64,000 bases of DNA from Lepiota brunneoincarnata (taxonomy: Eukaryota; Basidiomycota; Agaricomycetes; Agaricales; Agaricaceae): assembly GCA_023014365.1 (NCBI GenBank), contig JAEBUN010000036.1, positions 248,001 to 312,000 of the forward strand, read 5' to 3'. The translations under genes and the position numbers were made by a program. Under the pieces are notes generated by a model. It was given only the letters and a program-made list of their open reading frames with translations, had not been told where the DNA came from and made no database searches. Positions 54,761 through 64,000 of this stretch are shown piece by piece; positions within the stretch are counted from its first letter, which is position 1, and every line of letters starts with the position of its first letter.

Positions 54761-55595
54761 ACGATAGTCTTGGCAGGGTCAGAGGTCTCCTCCTTTCTTG
54801 GCAACAAAGAAGAAGGGTGATGCCATAGGGGATTTTGAGGGGTGGGTGTACCCTTTTCAGAGGTTTTTGTCCATAAATTCTTTTAATGCTTTTTCTTCGG
54901 CAAGTGCCACTTGATAAGGTTTCATTGATTTTGCTTCAAATGTCAGTTTTAGTTTGATTTTGTGATCAAACATTCTTGATGGTGGGAATCATTCGGATGC
55001 TTTCTTGTTGAATATTTTAGCCCATTGGGCGAATCTCTGAGGGATCTTGGGTAGTTCCTTGTTTGATTCCAGTTGTTTTTCTTTTTGGTTTGCTGATTTT
55101 GTCAGATTATGTTGCTTGTTGTGGAGCATTGTGGCGTGTGTTGCTTTAGTAGTTTACTTCTAATGGAGTTAGAAGCATCGGGTTCATTTCTCTTTCTAAA
55201 GAGAAGGTGTCAAGCATTAACATTTGACAGGTTGATGTATTCTTCAGGATTTTCCTCGGGTTGAGAGGTTTTTCCAGCCATTATGTCCATGGCGATGGAG
55301 TTGAGTTTGACAGGTCATTGTAGGGTTCTGAGGAGTTTGGAAAAATCTTGGTGATCAATTTGGGGTTTCCAAGAGAATGTCTTGGTCTTCCAGTTGATGT
55401 TGGGATTGTATTGTTCCAACCAGGGAAATCCAATGATGAGATCCTTCTCACCAGTGTTTGTGATGTACGCTTTTAGCATGCAATCTCTTCCATCAATGAT
55501 GGTCCTGATTTTGATGTATTCATGGATCTTGCCATGTTGATTGTCAGTTCCATCAACATTACTGAGAGGAATTGGTTGGTCCAGCCATGTGATAG
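54761..55595 (-). pseudogene. Gypsy G copy 2: protease and protease-RT linker
   Basis: Minus strand: LDQPIPLSNVDGTDN..G.IHEYIKIRT, then YITNTGEKDLIIGFPWLEQYNPNINW, the second half of a Gypsy aspartic protease (..VDGT.N..G.I.., ..I.G.PWL...NP.I.W). It continues through KSANQKEKQL-type linker to the RT N-terminus at 54761. The protease active-site Asp, which lies upstream, is missing: the sequence changes to Helitron at about 55595. Confidence 0.75.
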
Positions 55596-57391
55596 GGGCA
55601 TAGGTGGGAAGTCTTTAAGAGTTTTCCCTGAGCTCATCAGGATTTTATCAAGAAGATGTAAACCATAGTCATATCTTTGCTCAGGTGTAAATACCTGACC
55701 CTGGTAATGAGGAATCTGTTCTAGCCTCCTTGCAAGATCATCACATATAGAGTGCTTGAACCGATCCCAGAGTGCCTCTGGTGAAGATGGATTGCAGTTT
55801 TGTAAAATAACTGCAAACAATGCATGCAATGCAGATCCAGTCTGCATATGACTGGCCTCATCCAAGCACTGGATCCACTCTCTATCGTTTTCTAGAAGTA
55901 CTCTTGCCAAACATGCCTCTCTAAATGTATTATAGACAACTCCATCAAAGGTGCATAAATATTCAAATGATGTTGCACCTGGAACAGAAGTCAACAGAAG
56001 TCTGAGGTAAAATCTTTCACCCTGTACTGGAGATGCAAAATACATCCTTCCAATTGCAGGATCACCCCGTTGCCTTGGAGACCACTGTTTATTTCCCTTT
56101 TTGTATACCCAAGCTCTTGGAAAGTCCTGATATAGTGTGTTATGTGCATCAGGATAATTCCGATTAGCTTCAAACCAAGCTGTGAGTATAGTTTTGTCCA
56201 GGTTGTCTCTAGCAAGAACTGCTTCTACATGATCATCCTCATTATAGTAGATCAACTGTTGATTAGGCAAGTGGACTGGCAAGCGATAGACTGTTGGTGA
56301 TTCTGCATGCATAGAGAATTCAAATATATGCCAACATGCTTCAATTGGAGAAATATAGCAAGCATCAAGATACTCTTTGATTTCATCCTGCTGCTGATCC
56401 TGATAGGTTGAAAGCTCTAGAGTAGCTTGATCATGACCTTTGTAGATATATTTGTGAATGTACTTGACAGCCTCAACTGAAGCACAGATCTCTACATTAA
56501 TGTGGCATCAATACTTTGAGCTAAGATATGCATCATAAGGTACAACCCATCAGTTATCATATGTAAAACCACCTTTAACAAAAGTATGGCCATTATCAGG
56601 TCTAGCATACTTGGGATAGCCATCTTCCCCATATAGTGTGGCAGGATTGAACTCTTTTGGATACTTCTTGCTACATCTCCCATTTACCATACACTTGGCA
56701 TTTGGGTGGTCATTTCCACAGGGACCATGTAACATCATGGTAGTAACTACATTGTATAGCTCAGGTTCATTAACTGGATCTGGTATCACAGCAGACACAA
56801 TAGAATCAACATGTGCAGCATCCCAGATCTTGTCAGCAGGATCCAGGAATATTAACAGGTGCATGTGTGGTAATCCTCTCTTCTGGAACTCTATGGTATG
56901 GACCATTGCAACTGCTTTTCCAAAAAGACCTTGTTTAATTTCCTGCAGAAGAGCTTCTTTCTTCTGTTCAAAAACTCTAGCAACAATATCAGGTCAGTCT
57001 GTTACTGTCTGAGGCTTCTGATTATCACTTGAGTCTCTAAACAAAGCTTCCTGAATTTCAGGCCAGTTTGGATTAGCAGTCATAGTCAAGAAGATATCAG
57101 GCTTCCGAAAAGTTCTGCAAATAGCCATAGAATCCTGGAACAACTGATTCATATGACAATCACTTCCAATATGTGTTGAAGGTAAGATTATTCTTCTGCC
57201 ATGATTTTGGAGATTTAGGTTTTCATCTCAGGTCACCAATAGCAATATCTCGAAGGCCTTGATAAACATCAGCTCTAATTTGTTTCTGATGAGTTCTAAC
57301 CCAATTGAGATTACTCTGTTCAACTGAGGCCCAAGCATCAACAACATATTGTTGGAAGAGTTTACCACCCCAAAATAGTGGAGGCTGAGGA
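55596..57391 (-). pseudogene. Helitron Rep (HUH) domain and following linker
   Basis: Continues GGKLFQQYVVDAWASVEQSNLNW (57360-57290). Rep motif: FQKRGLPHMHLLIFL (HUH, about 56890-56845); two-tyrosine motif VKYIHKYIYKGHD (about 56440-56480). 56312-55596 is the conserved region after Rep: LPVHLPNQQLIYY, NPDAHNTLYQ-like, FPRAWVYKK, GRMYFASPVQGERFYLRLLL, and DKILMSSGKTLKDFPPMPL. Tyr pair and HUH look intact; stops at 56900-57100 break the frame. Rep nicks and joins single strands in rolling-circle transposition. Confidence 0.85.
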
Positions 57392-59356
57392 TCAGATCAT
57401 ACATGAAATCGATAGGCATAATATGATCGTTGAGTCACAAATTTTGATCTGGTATTGCCTGTTAGTCCTAGGATGTGATCTAATTGCAGTATGCCATCCA
57501 TCTTCACCATGTGGAAAGAGTAACACATAGTGTAAGGAAGAGTAGGAAGGATGGAGGTGACTGATTCTCCAAAGTCCACCACCACTCAGACGTAATATAA
57601 TATCTCTATGATCAGAGTGTTCCTCCAATCCACTGCCAGGAATTACTGCTGCAATATCATCACCTGCAGGAAGATTGTATCTTCTTTGGTGCTGCATAAT
57701 ATCAAATGCACTTTTATACAGATTGATATAGGGATGTACTTGAGACAACATATCTCCAAGCTCAGCAAGTACAGCATGATCACAAAACCCTTGATTATTT
57801 TGGGCTCTGATATCTGCTTGTTGTTGAGAATCATAAATGTAGATCTGTGCATATACTGGAGATTGGCCTTCAGCTGGCAAGAGAGCACCTGAGAGGTGGT
57901 GAAGTTCACCACTTATTTTAAAGCAGTAAGGACCCGAAGCTTGTGTAATTGATTTATCAATCTTAGTTCCAAGTGATGTAAATGCAAAGGCAGCATTATA
58001 TTGTCTGATGTTCCCTCTGAATGAATCAGATTGGGGACTGATACCACACATGTGTTGTCTCAGAGTAGGATGCATTTCCCTGTATGCAGGTAATTGGACT
58101 TGTCCTTGAAGGCAACAAACACCAAACTTGATGTTATCTCTGGTTGATGCTGTAGGTTTTTCAGAGTCAAAGTGAAGAGCTTGACAATATGAACATTGAT
58201 TGTTCATATGACCCAAGAAATGTGGTTCAATGGGTTCTTGATATGGACAGCATCCTAGGGGAATAGGATTCTGATCCTGAGCATGATTTCTATGATTTCT
58301 ACGATTTCTACGGCCCTGAGCAGGATTTCTGTGCTCTGCATTATTCTCAGCCCTATTCTCAGCCCTAATATTTTGAGGTTCATTAATTAGAACCTCATGA
58401 TCATTTCCCCACTCTTGGACTTGAAATTGCTCAAGATTTATCCTAGCCTGGTTATCAAGCTCATCAACTTCATTCTGAATGCCCAGATTATCCTCCTGCT
58501 GAAGTTCAGCTTGTTGCTCATCTCTCAGCTCTTGGAGAAATCTATCCAAAATAATCCCCTGCATTTCTGCATCCCTATCTGCCTGATCCTGTATATCCTG
58601 TTCCACCCTTTGTATAAGTACTTGCTCTAGTTGAGCAAGTCTCTGTTCCTGCTCCAACTGAGCAAACCTCTGCTCTCTTGTTCTTTGAGCAACCCTTTGC
58701 TGTTGTATTCTTTCTCTTCCCCTCAGTTCCTGCTCAAGCTGTGCTATCCTTGGCCTATCCTGATCATGGGTTATATGTGCTATATGCCCCCTGTGCAAAT
58801 TATTGAAAGCAGGATTAGCCTGAACACCTGAGATATTATGCTGTGGTCTCAGTGGTTGTGCAGCTCTACTGCTTCCTCTTCCTCTTCCCCTTCCTCTACC
58901 TCTACCCCTTGTATGTGAAGGTATAGGAGGTACATTTCTGGGAATAGGATGCATCACGGGTTGGTCATACCCCTCTGGCATAGGAGTTTCAGGTATGGCA
59001 GATAATTGAACATGAGCATTAGATGGGCCAGCAGTAGATGTTGAAGGCCCTGCAATATTGGAAGGACCTGCTACCATAGATGGTGCTACTCTACTACCTC
59101 TACCCATATCTGCATTCATTACAAATGCTGATTGTAGAGTCTGAACAGATGCTGGATGCTCATCAGATACACCAACAGGTACAGGAACTGTATCCCCAAA
59201 ATTGGGTTGGGAAGGAACAGCAAATAACCCTCGATTTCGGTTATGGTGCTCATCAGGATCTGTCATTTCCAACCATCCTAACCAGTCTGCTGACTGGGTT
59301 GATTGGCGTAATTGTTCAGGAGTAGTGGGTGGTGAAAGAGGATTCCTATAAATCAC
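57392..59356 (-). pseudogene. Helitron N-terminal domain
   Basis: 654-codon open frame. Residues 1-160 Pro/Ser-rich; Gly-Arg repeats (TRGRGRGRGRGR) near residue 150; Gln/Glu/Arg-rich coiled coil about residues 195-330; then CPYQEPIEPHFLG, CSYCQALHF, FGVCCLQGQVQLP (zinc-type region), FRGNIRQYNAAFAFTSLG, GELHHLSGALLP and YAQIYIYDSQQQ, the standard Helitron_like_N layout. Near 57480 (HGEDGWH) the real frame shifts to the frame reading RSKFVTQRSYYAYRFHV, TGA 57397-57399, SDPQPPLFWGGKLFQQYVVD. The TGA again replaces Arg. Confidence 0.85.
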
Positions 59357-59752
59357 ATCAAGTCAAAAACTAAAACAATAGATATGCTAGCATATGACTA
59401 ACATGTTTGTTAATCAACTCTTTAGTTTTAGAGTTTGACAAATGCACTCCTAAATCACACTGTTTTTTTCATTAGCTAACCATATAGTCACAATGATGAA
59501 AGTCCAACTCACAGTATGAGTATGGGCTTTAGCAAGTTGGTATATCACACTTTGGTAGTAGTAGTATGATGTATATCCCCCAGTTGTAGGTCAATCACTG
59601 ATTCAGTGATATATCACAGTTGTGATGTTTGTTATGGCCCCAGTAATACCCAATAGTGATATATATGACTCAAGAGTAAGCCAATCACTAATGAATCACC
59701 ACTATACTAATGTTTGTGACTGGGTAGTGAGTCAATCACAACTGTTACCCGG
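59357..59752. repeat. Degenerate short repeats with GTGATATATCAC-type motifs, left part
   Basis: Recurring (A)GT(G/C)AATCAC, TGTGATATATCAC and TAATGTTTGTGAC-like strings over about 250 bp. The same kind of sequence continues at 60127-60290 beyond the solo LTR, so the LTR landed in this tract. Confidence 0.55.
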
Positions 59753-60126
59753 GTTAGGGGTTTGCTCTTGAGTAGCATGGGGTTCGACACAGGATGTCTA
59801 TGCAGACTTGGTCCTGTCCTACTGAGCGTGACTTGGAGATGATGGAGCACTATAAGTCCAGCCGGTTATGGCAAAGAGGTATAGGAGGCAAGAACTTTAT
59901 AACACTAAGATAAGGATACAAGGTATTGTACTGTATCCTTATATACTTCTAAGTGTGGCTGTACTCCTACTATAATAGTCTGGACCAAGGTAACTATGAG
60001 TCAGAGATAAGAAACATGAGGCATGTGGTAATAATAGTCCTTCTGATGTATACTACTGATGGTTTCATAGTGACATGGGAAATATAGCTAAGAATAACCA
60101 TCCTTCTGATAAGATTTCTGATAACA
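59753..60126 (-). mobile_element. Solo LTR of Gypsy family G
   Basis: 374 bp, inverse complement of the copy 1 LTR (TGTTACCCGGG...CTGATAACA on plus), perfect duplication acaac (59748-59752, 60127-60131). Confidence 0.92.
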
Positions 60127-60589
60127 ACAACAGTAGTGATGTTAGTGATCCCATTGCAAGCCAACCACCACAGTATCACAATAATAATGATGCCCCTGAC
60201 CCTTGTAGTGAGCCAATCACAAAAGTAATGATGTATCACTGATGTATCACAATATAGCAATGACCCTGTGAGTTTGAGTTTCACTCTCCCTCACATGTAA
60301 GGAATTTTGGCTTCTTTGGGTCTATTATGTCATTTTGGATGTGAGGCATGAAAGTTGGTGTCCACTAATTGACATCCCCTAGGGAAGGATGTACATCATG
60401 ATGCTTTTGGAAGATTATCTAATTTTTGATGTACCATTGCTGTGGTTTGGCCAATGAGAAATGCTGACATAATTATAGGAAGCTGACCAATTCTGACTAA
60501 TCCTGACTAATTCTGACTAAGCTTACAAATCATACAAACAGACTCCACTTAAGGCAGGCCTGCCATTCTTTATAGATTTTACGAGTTTG
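60127..60589. other. Repeat tract continuation, then no recognised gene
   Basis: 60127-60290 is the right part of the GTGATATATCAC-type tract. The rest shows three tandem ATTCTGACTAATCCTGACTAA-like units near 60490-60520 and nothing coding. Confidence 0.45.
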
Positions 60590-61245
60590 TTATCCTAGCA
60601 GACTCTCCTGATCTGCCACTACCTCATTTGCGCTTGGACAATGGGAACTTCCACATGGGTGATTTGTTTGAAAAGAAAGAAAATGGGTATTGCATTTTTC
60701 GTGGGTGTAATGATGATTGGATTAAAAGTGAGGGAGTGAAGTGTTGTGATACAAAGTAAGTTTATTGTATTCTGCATTAAAGTATGTATCCATTAAGATA
60801 CGTTTTCCCTCCGTGTGGATGCTGTGCAATGATCTACTCAAGGATTGTGTTGTTGTTGGCAATAACTGACCATCGACAGCATTGTTTGTTGAGAGGCCTA
60901 GTTCCAAGTCAGATACTCCAACAGACAGCGACCTGAAAGATACAATTCTCAAGAGAAGGAAAGAGTTCAACAACAGAAGTTATACTCACAAGAAGATCAC
61001 AGATCCTCGGCTCATCTTTGTTGTGCCAGACGGTTTGTTACCTCAAACTGTGAGTGCCTTGCCCACCCCTGACGTTGATTGCTGAATGAGATTCCTTGAT
61101 GCAGGTGAAGGGCAATATCAGGTGTGAAATCTTTTGGCATGTTCCTCTGCTCAAATTTATACAAGTGTCTGGATAACAGATGCAAAGCTATTGAAGAGTT
61201 ATACCTGAAACAGTTGGATGATGCATATGCCTCAGTCTATGCTTA
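60590..61245 (+). pseudogene. Relic of a fungal adenylate-forming enzyme, C-terminal part (copy 2)
   Basis: PHLRLDNGNFHMGDLFEKK..GYCIFRGCNDDWIKSEG...CDTK ends at a GTAAGT donor (60757). The next exon reads DCVVVGNN, TGA 60867-60869, PSTALFVE, later FNNRSYTHKKITDPRLIFVV and PDGLLPQT, followed by GTGAGT; then KGNIR and AIEELYLKQLDDAYASVYA-TAG (61243-61245). Motifs A7-A10 with the catalytic Lys of KGNIR. Introns are still recognisable. Same gene family and same exon limits as 34440-35190; that copy keeps CGA where this one has TGA. Confidence 0.72.
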
Positions 61246-62149
61246 GCTCTTGTAGTTTCCAATCTACAAATACCAGAAATTTAAATTGTGGCTTATATGT
61301 GACCTGGAAAACTCCACCTGCCACTAGAGTAGTGTTAAACATAAAAATCACCCTTGGGGATCAGTAGACATAATGGTCCTCTAAACACAAAGATAAGGTG
61401 TGACTTCTTGGGATAGCACCAGAGGATGGCAGCTGTAGCAAGAATGAGTCGAATGATAAGAACAAGCTGTACTTGCCAAAGAGTCTGGACAGGAGATTTT
61501 GACAGTGTCATTGGCATTGAATGCCAAGAAGATGGAGATCATTCAGGTCATTGTGCAGATGAGTGTGATCAGGGCATAGTGATCAGGGTGGGAGACCACA
61601 CCTCATGTAACATGTTGAGGCATTGTTTATACCTATTCCAATCCTTGTATGGTCCTCCTGCACTGAATTCACCTACAATTCCACTCACACAGTGAGGAGG
61701 ATGGAGAGCTTGAGGGATTTGTTTTGGGAGAGACATGTTAGCTAGGCACATCCAGGGGGTTCAGGGTGGTTGGTGATCACATTCTTGTTGTTATTGAAGT
61801 GCCCTACCAATAGACCTTTCGGCTACTACTTGTTACTTATTAGGTCTTGAACATGAAGATTCTTCTCCAAGGATGCTGGCACAGATTTCACCCTTGCAAA
61901 AGGGCTCACCAGAGGGCTTAACTGCTGCCCTAACCCACCTTGGCTTGTGTAGTGACAGAATTAGACTATGTATCTAACTTGGGGTGGCAGGTGGGAGATT
62001 ATGAAATAAAGACATTAATTAGTCTGCCAAGGTTGCATCTGGGGTCCCCAGGTGGGTAGGATAGGGGGTCTGGACCTGGGCATGCTACTTGGACCCCCAT
62101 GGTGTGGTGCCTGATGAGAGGCTGGCCCACTGCGTGGTCTTTCACATTT
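61246..62149. other. No recognised gene; contains a short repeat of the 16.6-kb relic
   Basis: 61885-61950 repeats the sequence just left of the L2 LTR at 16630-16698 (TTCACCCTTG..AAGGGCTCA..AGAGGGCTTAACTGC). A plus-strand frame 61426-61695 has no known motif. Confidence 0.4.
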
Positions 62150-62345
62150 GTCTGTCTGTCTGTCTGTAGATCCCATAGCAGCCACAATCTCCTGGTTGCT
62201 CAACATGTTCTGCTGGACACTGCTATATACAAATATTGAGTGTACCTACTGGAATATTGTGTATTCTCTTCCCATGACTGAGGGTGCAGGAAATTATGCA
62301 TACCCTGCTAAGACCATTGCTGTGCATCTGTTATGTGGGTTAGGC
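62150..62345 (+). repeat. Repeat U, copy 3
   Basis: Direct match to 35190-35380 starting at the CTGTCTGTCTGT(A)GATCCC stretch; reads NIVYSLPMTEGAGNYAYPAKTIAVH. About 900 bp downstream of an adenylate-enzyme relic, just as copy 1 adjoins one (but on the other side there). Confidence 0.65.
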
Positions 62346-62381
62346 ATCTGCAATGCTCAATGCAGTATACATCGTGTAGAC

Positions 62382-62684
62382 TGTTGAGTAATGTGAGCAA
62401 GTCTAAGGCAATGCCAAAGAGCAGGAACAATATACTGTGTATAAAATAAGACAAAGCTAGGGATTACAAGGAATACCTAGGTCTCTATATACTGTTGGGG
62501 TGACTGGCATGTGATAAAAAGGAGAATCACATGCGAACAGGCAAGAATCACAAGCCAAAAGGAAAACTAACTATAGACAAGTGGGGGCATGTGGTAACTA
62601 AATATATACAGGCACTGACAACAGGCAGTGACATGTGAAAGGCAAAAATAGATGGGTGAGCGTGTGAATGGGAAAATGGTAACA
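62382..62684 (-). repeat. Probable 3' LTR of a third chromoviral Gypsy fragment
   Basis: TGTTGAGTAATG...AATGGTAACA (303 bp), directly left of a minus-strand purine tract GATTAGAAGGGGGTAA, where the 3' LTR of the minus-strand element at 62685-64000 should begin. The far end at 62382 rests on the TG/CA rule only. Confidence 0.5.
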
Positions 62685-63505
62685 TTACCCCCTTCTAATC
62701 TTCAAACTCTGTTTTGAAGTCAATAAGCGGTGGGGTACTGGTGTGGGATGCAGGTCATGGAAGTAGTCAGTTCTAGTCATAGCCGTAATCATTGTAGGCA
62801 TAGTTGTAGTTGTTGTATTAGCCATCGCCAATGATATCATACATTCATCCAAAGGTGGTGGGATAGCGTTGCGCCATTCTTTTGAGCATGGCGTTGTGAC
62901 GATTCTGGTGGTAGATGGGGCAGGTATGCATGTAGTGACCAGGTGCAGAATGGTTACAATGGTGGCAGGTGTAGAGGGGGCAGCTGTGGGCCCAGTGTCC
63001 ATCTTGGTGACACTCAAAGCAACAATTTCTTCCAACATTGTATGAGCAGGTTGTCGCAGGTTTGGGGTGTGGGGGCAGGGTTGGTACAGTGTCAAGGAGG
63101 TCTTTGGGGTAAGGGGGTGGACTTCCTGCTGCTGACAGGCTTCCATTTGGTGGGTGAATTTGTCCACTGTTTGTTGTCAAGTTCTGGGTGGTGGTGCAGA
63201 GGGGGCAGGTATGACAACAGGCAGGGTAGGAGGGCTTGGAGATTGTTCGGGTTGAACTTGTCAGTGGGTAGAGTGAACTCATTGGGGTGGTCAGTTGGGT
63301 TGCATTGGTTGAACCATACTAGGGACTGTGGGTGTAATCTGTATACCAGTTGTGGAGCTGCAATGCTTGGTAAAGATTTGGCGAAAGGTGGGGTCAGACC
63401 ATAATTGTTCAAACATATTCTGATTTGCCTCCTTGACTCTTTTGATGCTTTGTTTGAGGCTATGTAGGCAGAGGAGGTTTTCTCAGAGTTGGAAATAACC
63501 ATCAT
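62685..63505 (-). pseudogene. Third Gypsy fragment: zinc-knuckle ORF
   Basis: Minus strand: LNNYGLTPPFAKSLPSIAAPQ...QSLVWFNQCNP, then CFECHQDGHWAHSC (CX2CX4HX4C) and CHHCNHSAPGHYMHTC (CX2CX6HX4C). Same paired knuckle spacing as the 3' ORFs of family G copies 1 and 2 but clearly a different family by sequence. It directly follows RT here, so RNase H, integrase and chromodomain are deleted. Confidence 0.65.
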
Positions 63506-64000
63506 GTACTTCTTGCAATAGCAGAATAGCCATGGATAAACTTCTGGTAGAAGTTACAGAATCTGATAAACTTGCAGACATCTTTGGTCCACTTTGGGAT
63601 GGGCCATTGGGTGATTCTGGCTAATTTGACATGATCCATTTCGATTTTATTGGGCATGATGATCATACCAAGGTATTTCATACAGTCGCAGTAAAATTTG
63701 CATTTCTTGGTCTTGAGATAGATGTCGTTCAAGGCCAAACACTCAAGAACTTCTTCTGTGATGCAGTCATGTTCTTCTTGATCACAGGTGAAGATGAGTA
63801 TATTGTCCATATAAATGACAATTCCTCCTTTACAGATTGGGGACACTAAGATGTCATCCATGAATGCCTGGAAGGTTGCGGGGAGTTGCACATTCCGAAG
63901 AACATGATGGTCAGTTCAAATAATCCAAGCAGGGTGTTGAATGCACCTTTCCATTCATCTCCTTTCTTGATATGAATATTGTTATATCCAGCATGAATGT
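63506..64000 (-). pseudogene. Third Gypsy fragment: reverse transcriptase, runs off right edge
   Basis: Minus strand: HAGYNNIHIKKGDEWKGAF, FELTIMFFGMCNSP, one-base deletion near 63885, ATFQAFMDDIL, catalytic YMDNILIFT (second Asp of YMDD replaced by Asn, near 63805), and FCNFYQKFIHGY, where it joins the zinc-knuckle ORF. RT is therefore dead on two counts. Confidence 0.82.

Larger units (their letters stand above)
41953..55595 (-). mobile_element. Chromoviral Gypsy family G copy 2, 5'-truncated, with nested element B
   Basis: Minus strand. 3' LTR at 41953-42336; then, upstream to the right, zinc-knuckle ORF, chromodomain, integrase, RNase H, RT, nested 8.3-kb element B (46485-54760), protease-RT linker and protease (54761-55595). 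The 5' end, including any gag and the 5' LTR, is missing: at about 55595 the protease frame runs straight into a Helitron gene. Confidence 0.85.
55596..59356 (-). mobile_element. Helitron Rep-helicase gene, N-terminal half only
   Basis: Minus strand gene with Helitron-like N domain (59356-57400) and HUH/Rep domain (57400-55596). Helicase domain absent: near 55595 the Rep-side frame (LKDFPPMPLSH) passes into Gypsy protease. Helitron ends (5' TC, 3' CTRR hairpin) not located. Stops and a frameshift disable it. Confidence 0.85.

Noticed and set aside
1..64000. CRISPR arrays, bacterial operons, Shine-Dalgarno sites, rRNA or tRNA genes
   Set aside because: None seen; repeats are transposon-derived, introns are spliceosomal and the coding relics are eukaryotic.

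Overview
The window is a transposon graveyard from a filamentous fungus, most likely a basidiomycete (Agaricomycetes type). Three things point there: 46-48 nt spliceosomal introns with GTRNG donors and CTAAC-like branch sites; the element types present (chromoviral Ty3/Gypsy, pogo- and Tc1-like elements, a Mutator-like element with a GCM1-type zinc finger, Helitron); and fragments of fungal host genes (NACHT protein, adenylate-forming enzyme, Dus1). I see no intact host gene, no tRNA or rRNA and no CRISPR. Species cannot be told from the sequence.

Layout. 1-2.5 kb: Ty3/Gypsy pol (minus), running off the left edge. 3.3-9.3 kb: Mutator-like transposase gene (minus) carrying a ubiquitin-protease-like module and a PHD-like finger, split by a CpG-rich solo LTR. 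9.9-14.3 kb: pogo-like transposon with further insertions. 14.3-16.3 kb: Tc1-like transposase split by a 633-bp foldback element, then a 213-bp MITE that is an internally deleted pogo derivative. 16.7-22.0 kb: nested LTRs, including a 699-bp LTR type that contains a 122-codon ORF and a non-autonomous LTR element. 22.1-22.7 kb: NACHT-protein relic. 23.1-30.9 kb: chromoviral Gypsy copy 1 (plus), inserted in a 30-bp minisatellite and itself hosting a 2.4-kb LTR element with a KH-domain gag.

31.8-41.5 kb is different. It is a mosaic of long direct and inverted repeats (family R, three copies) around short pieces of ordinary genes (adenylate-forming enzyme, probable Lon, Dus1). It keeps its CpG sites, unlike its surroundings. 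42.0-55.6 kb: chromoviral Gypsy copy 2 (minus), interrupted by a complete 8.3-kb Gypsy element B, itself interrupted by a Tc1-like transposon. 55.6-59.4 kb: N-terminal half of a Helitron Rep-helicase, fused directly to the truncated Gypsy protease. 59.4-64 kb: simple repeats, solo LTR, a second adenylate-enzyme relic and a third chromoviral fragment running off the right edge.

Two themes tie it together. Target-site duplications allow the nesting order to be read almost completely. Most coding relics are broken by in-frame TGA where the family expects Arg (CGA), that is CpG to TpG decay as expected from methylated or RIP-like silenced repeats. Very little here can be functional today. The best candidates for conserved coding are the LTR-internal 122-codon ORFs and parts of Gypsy element B.
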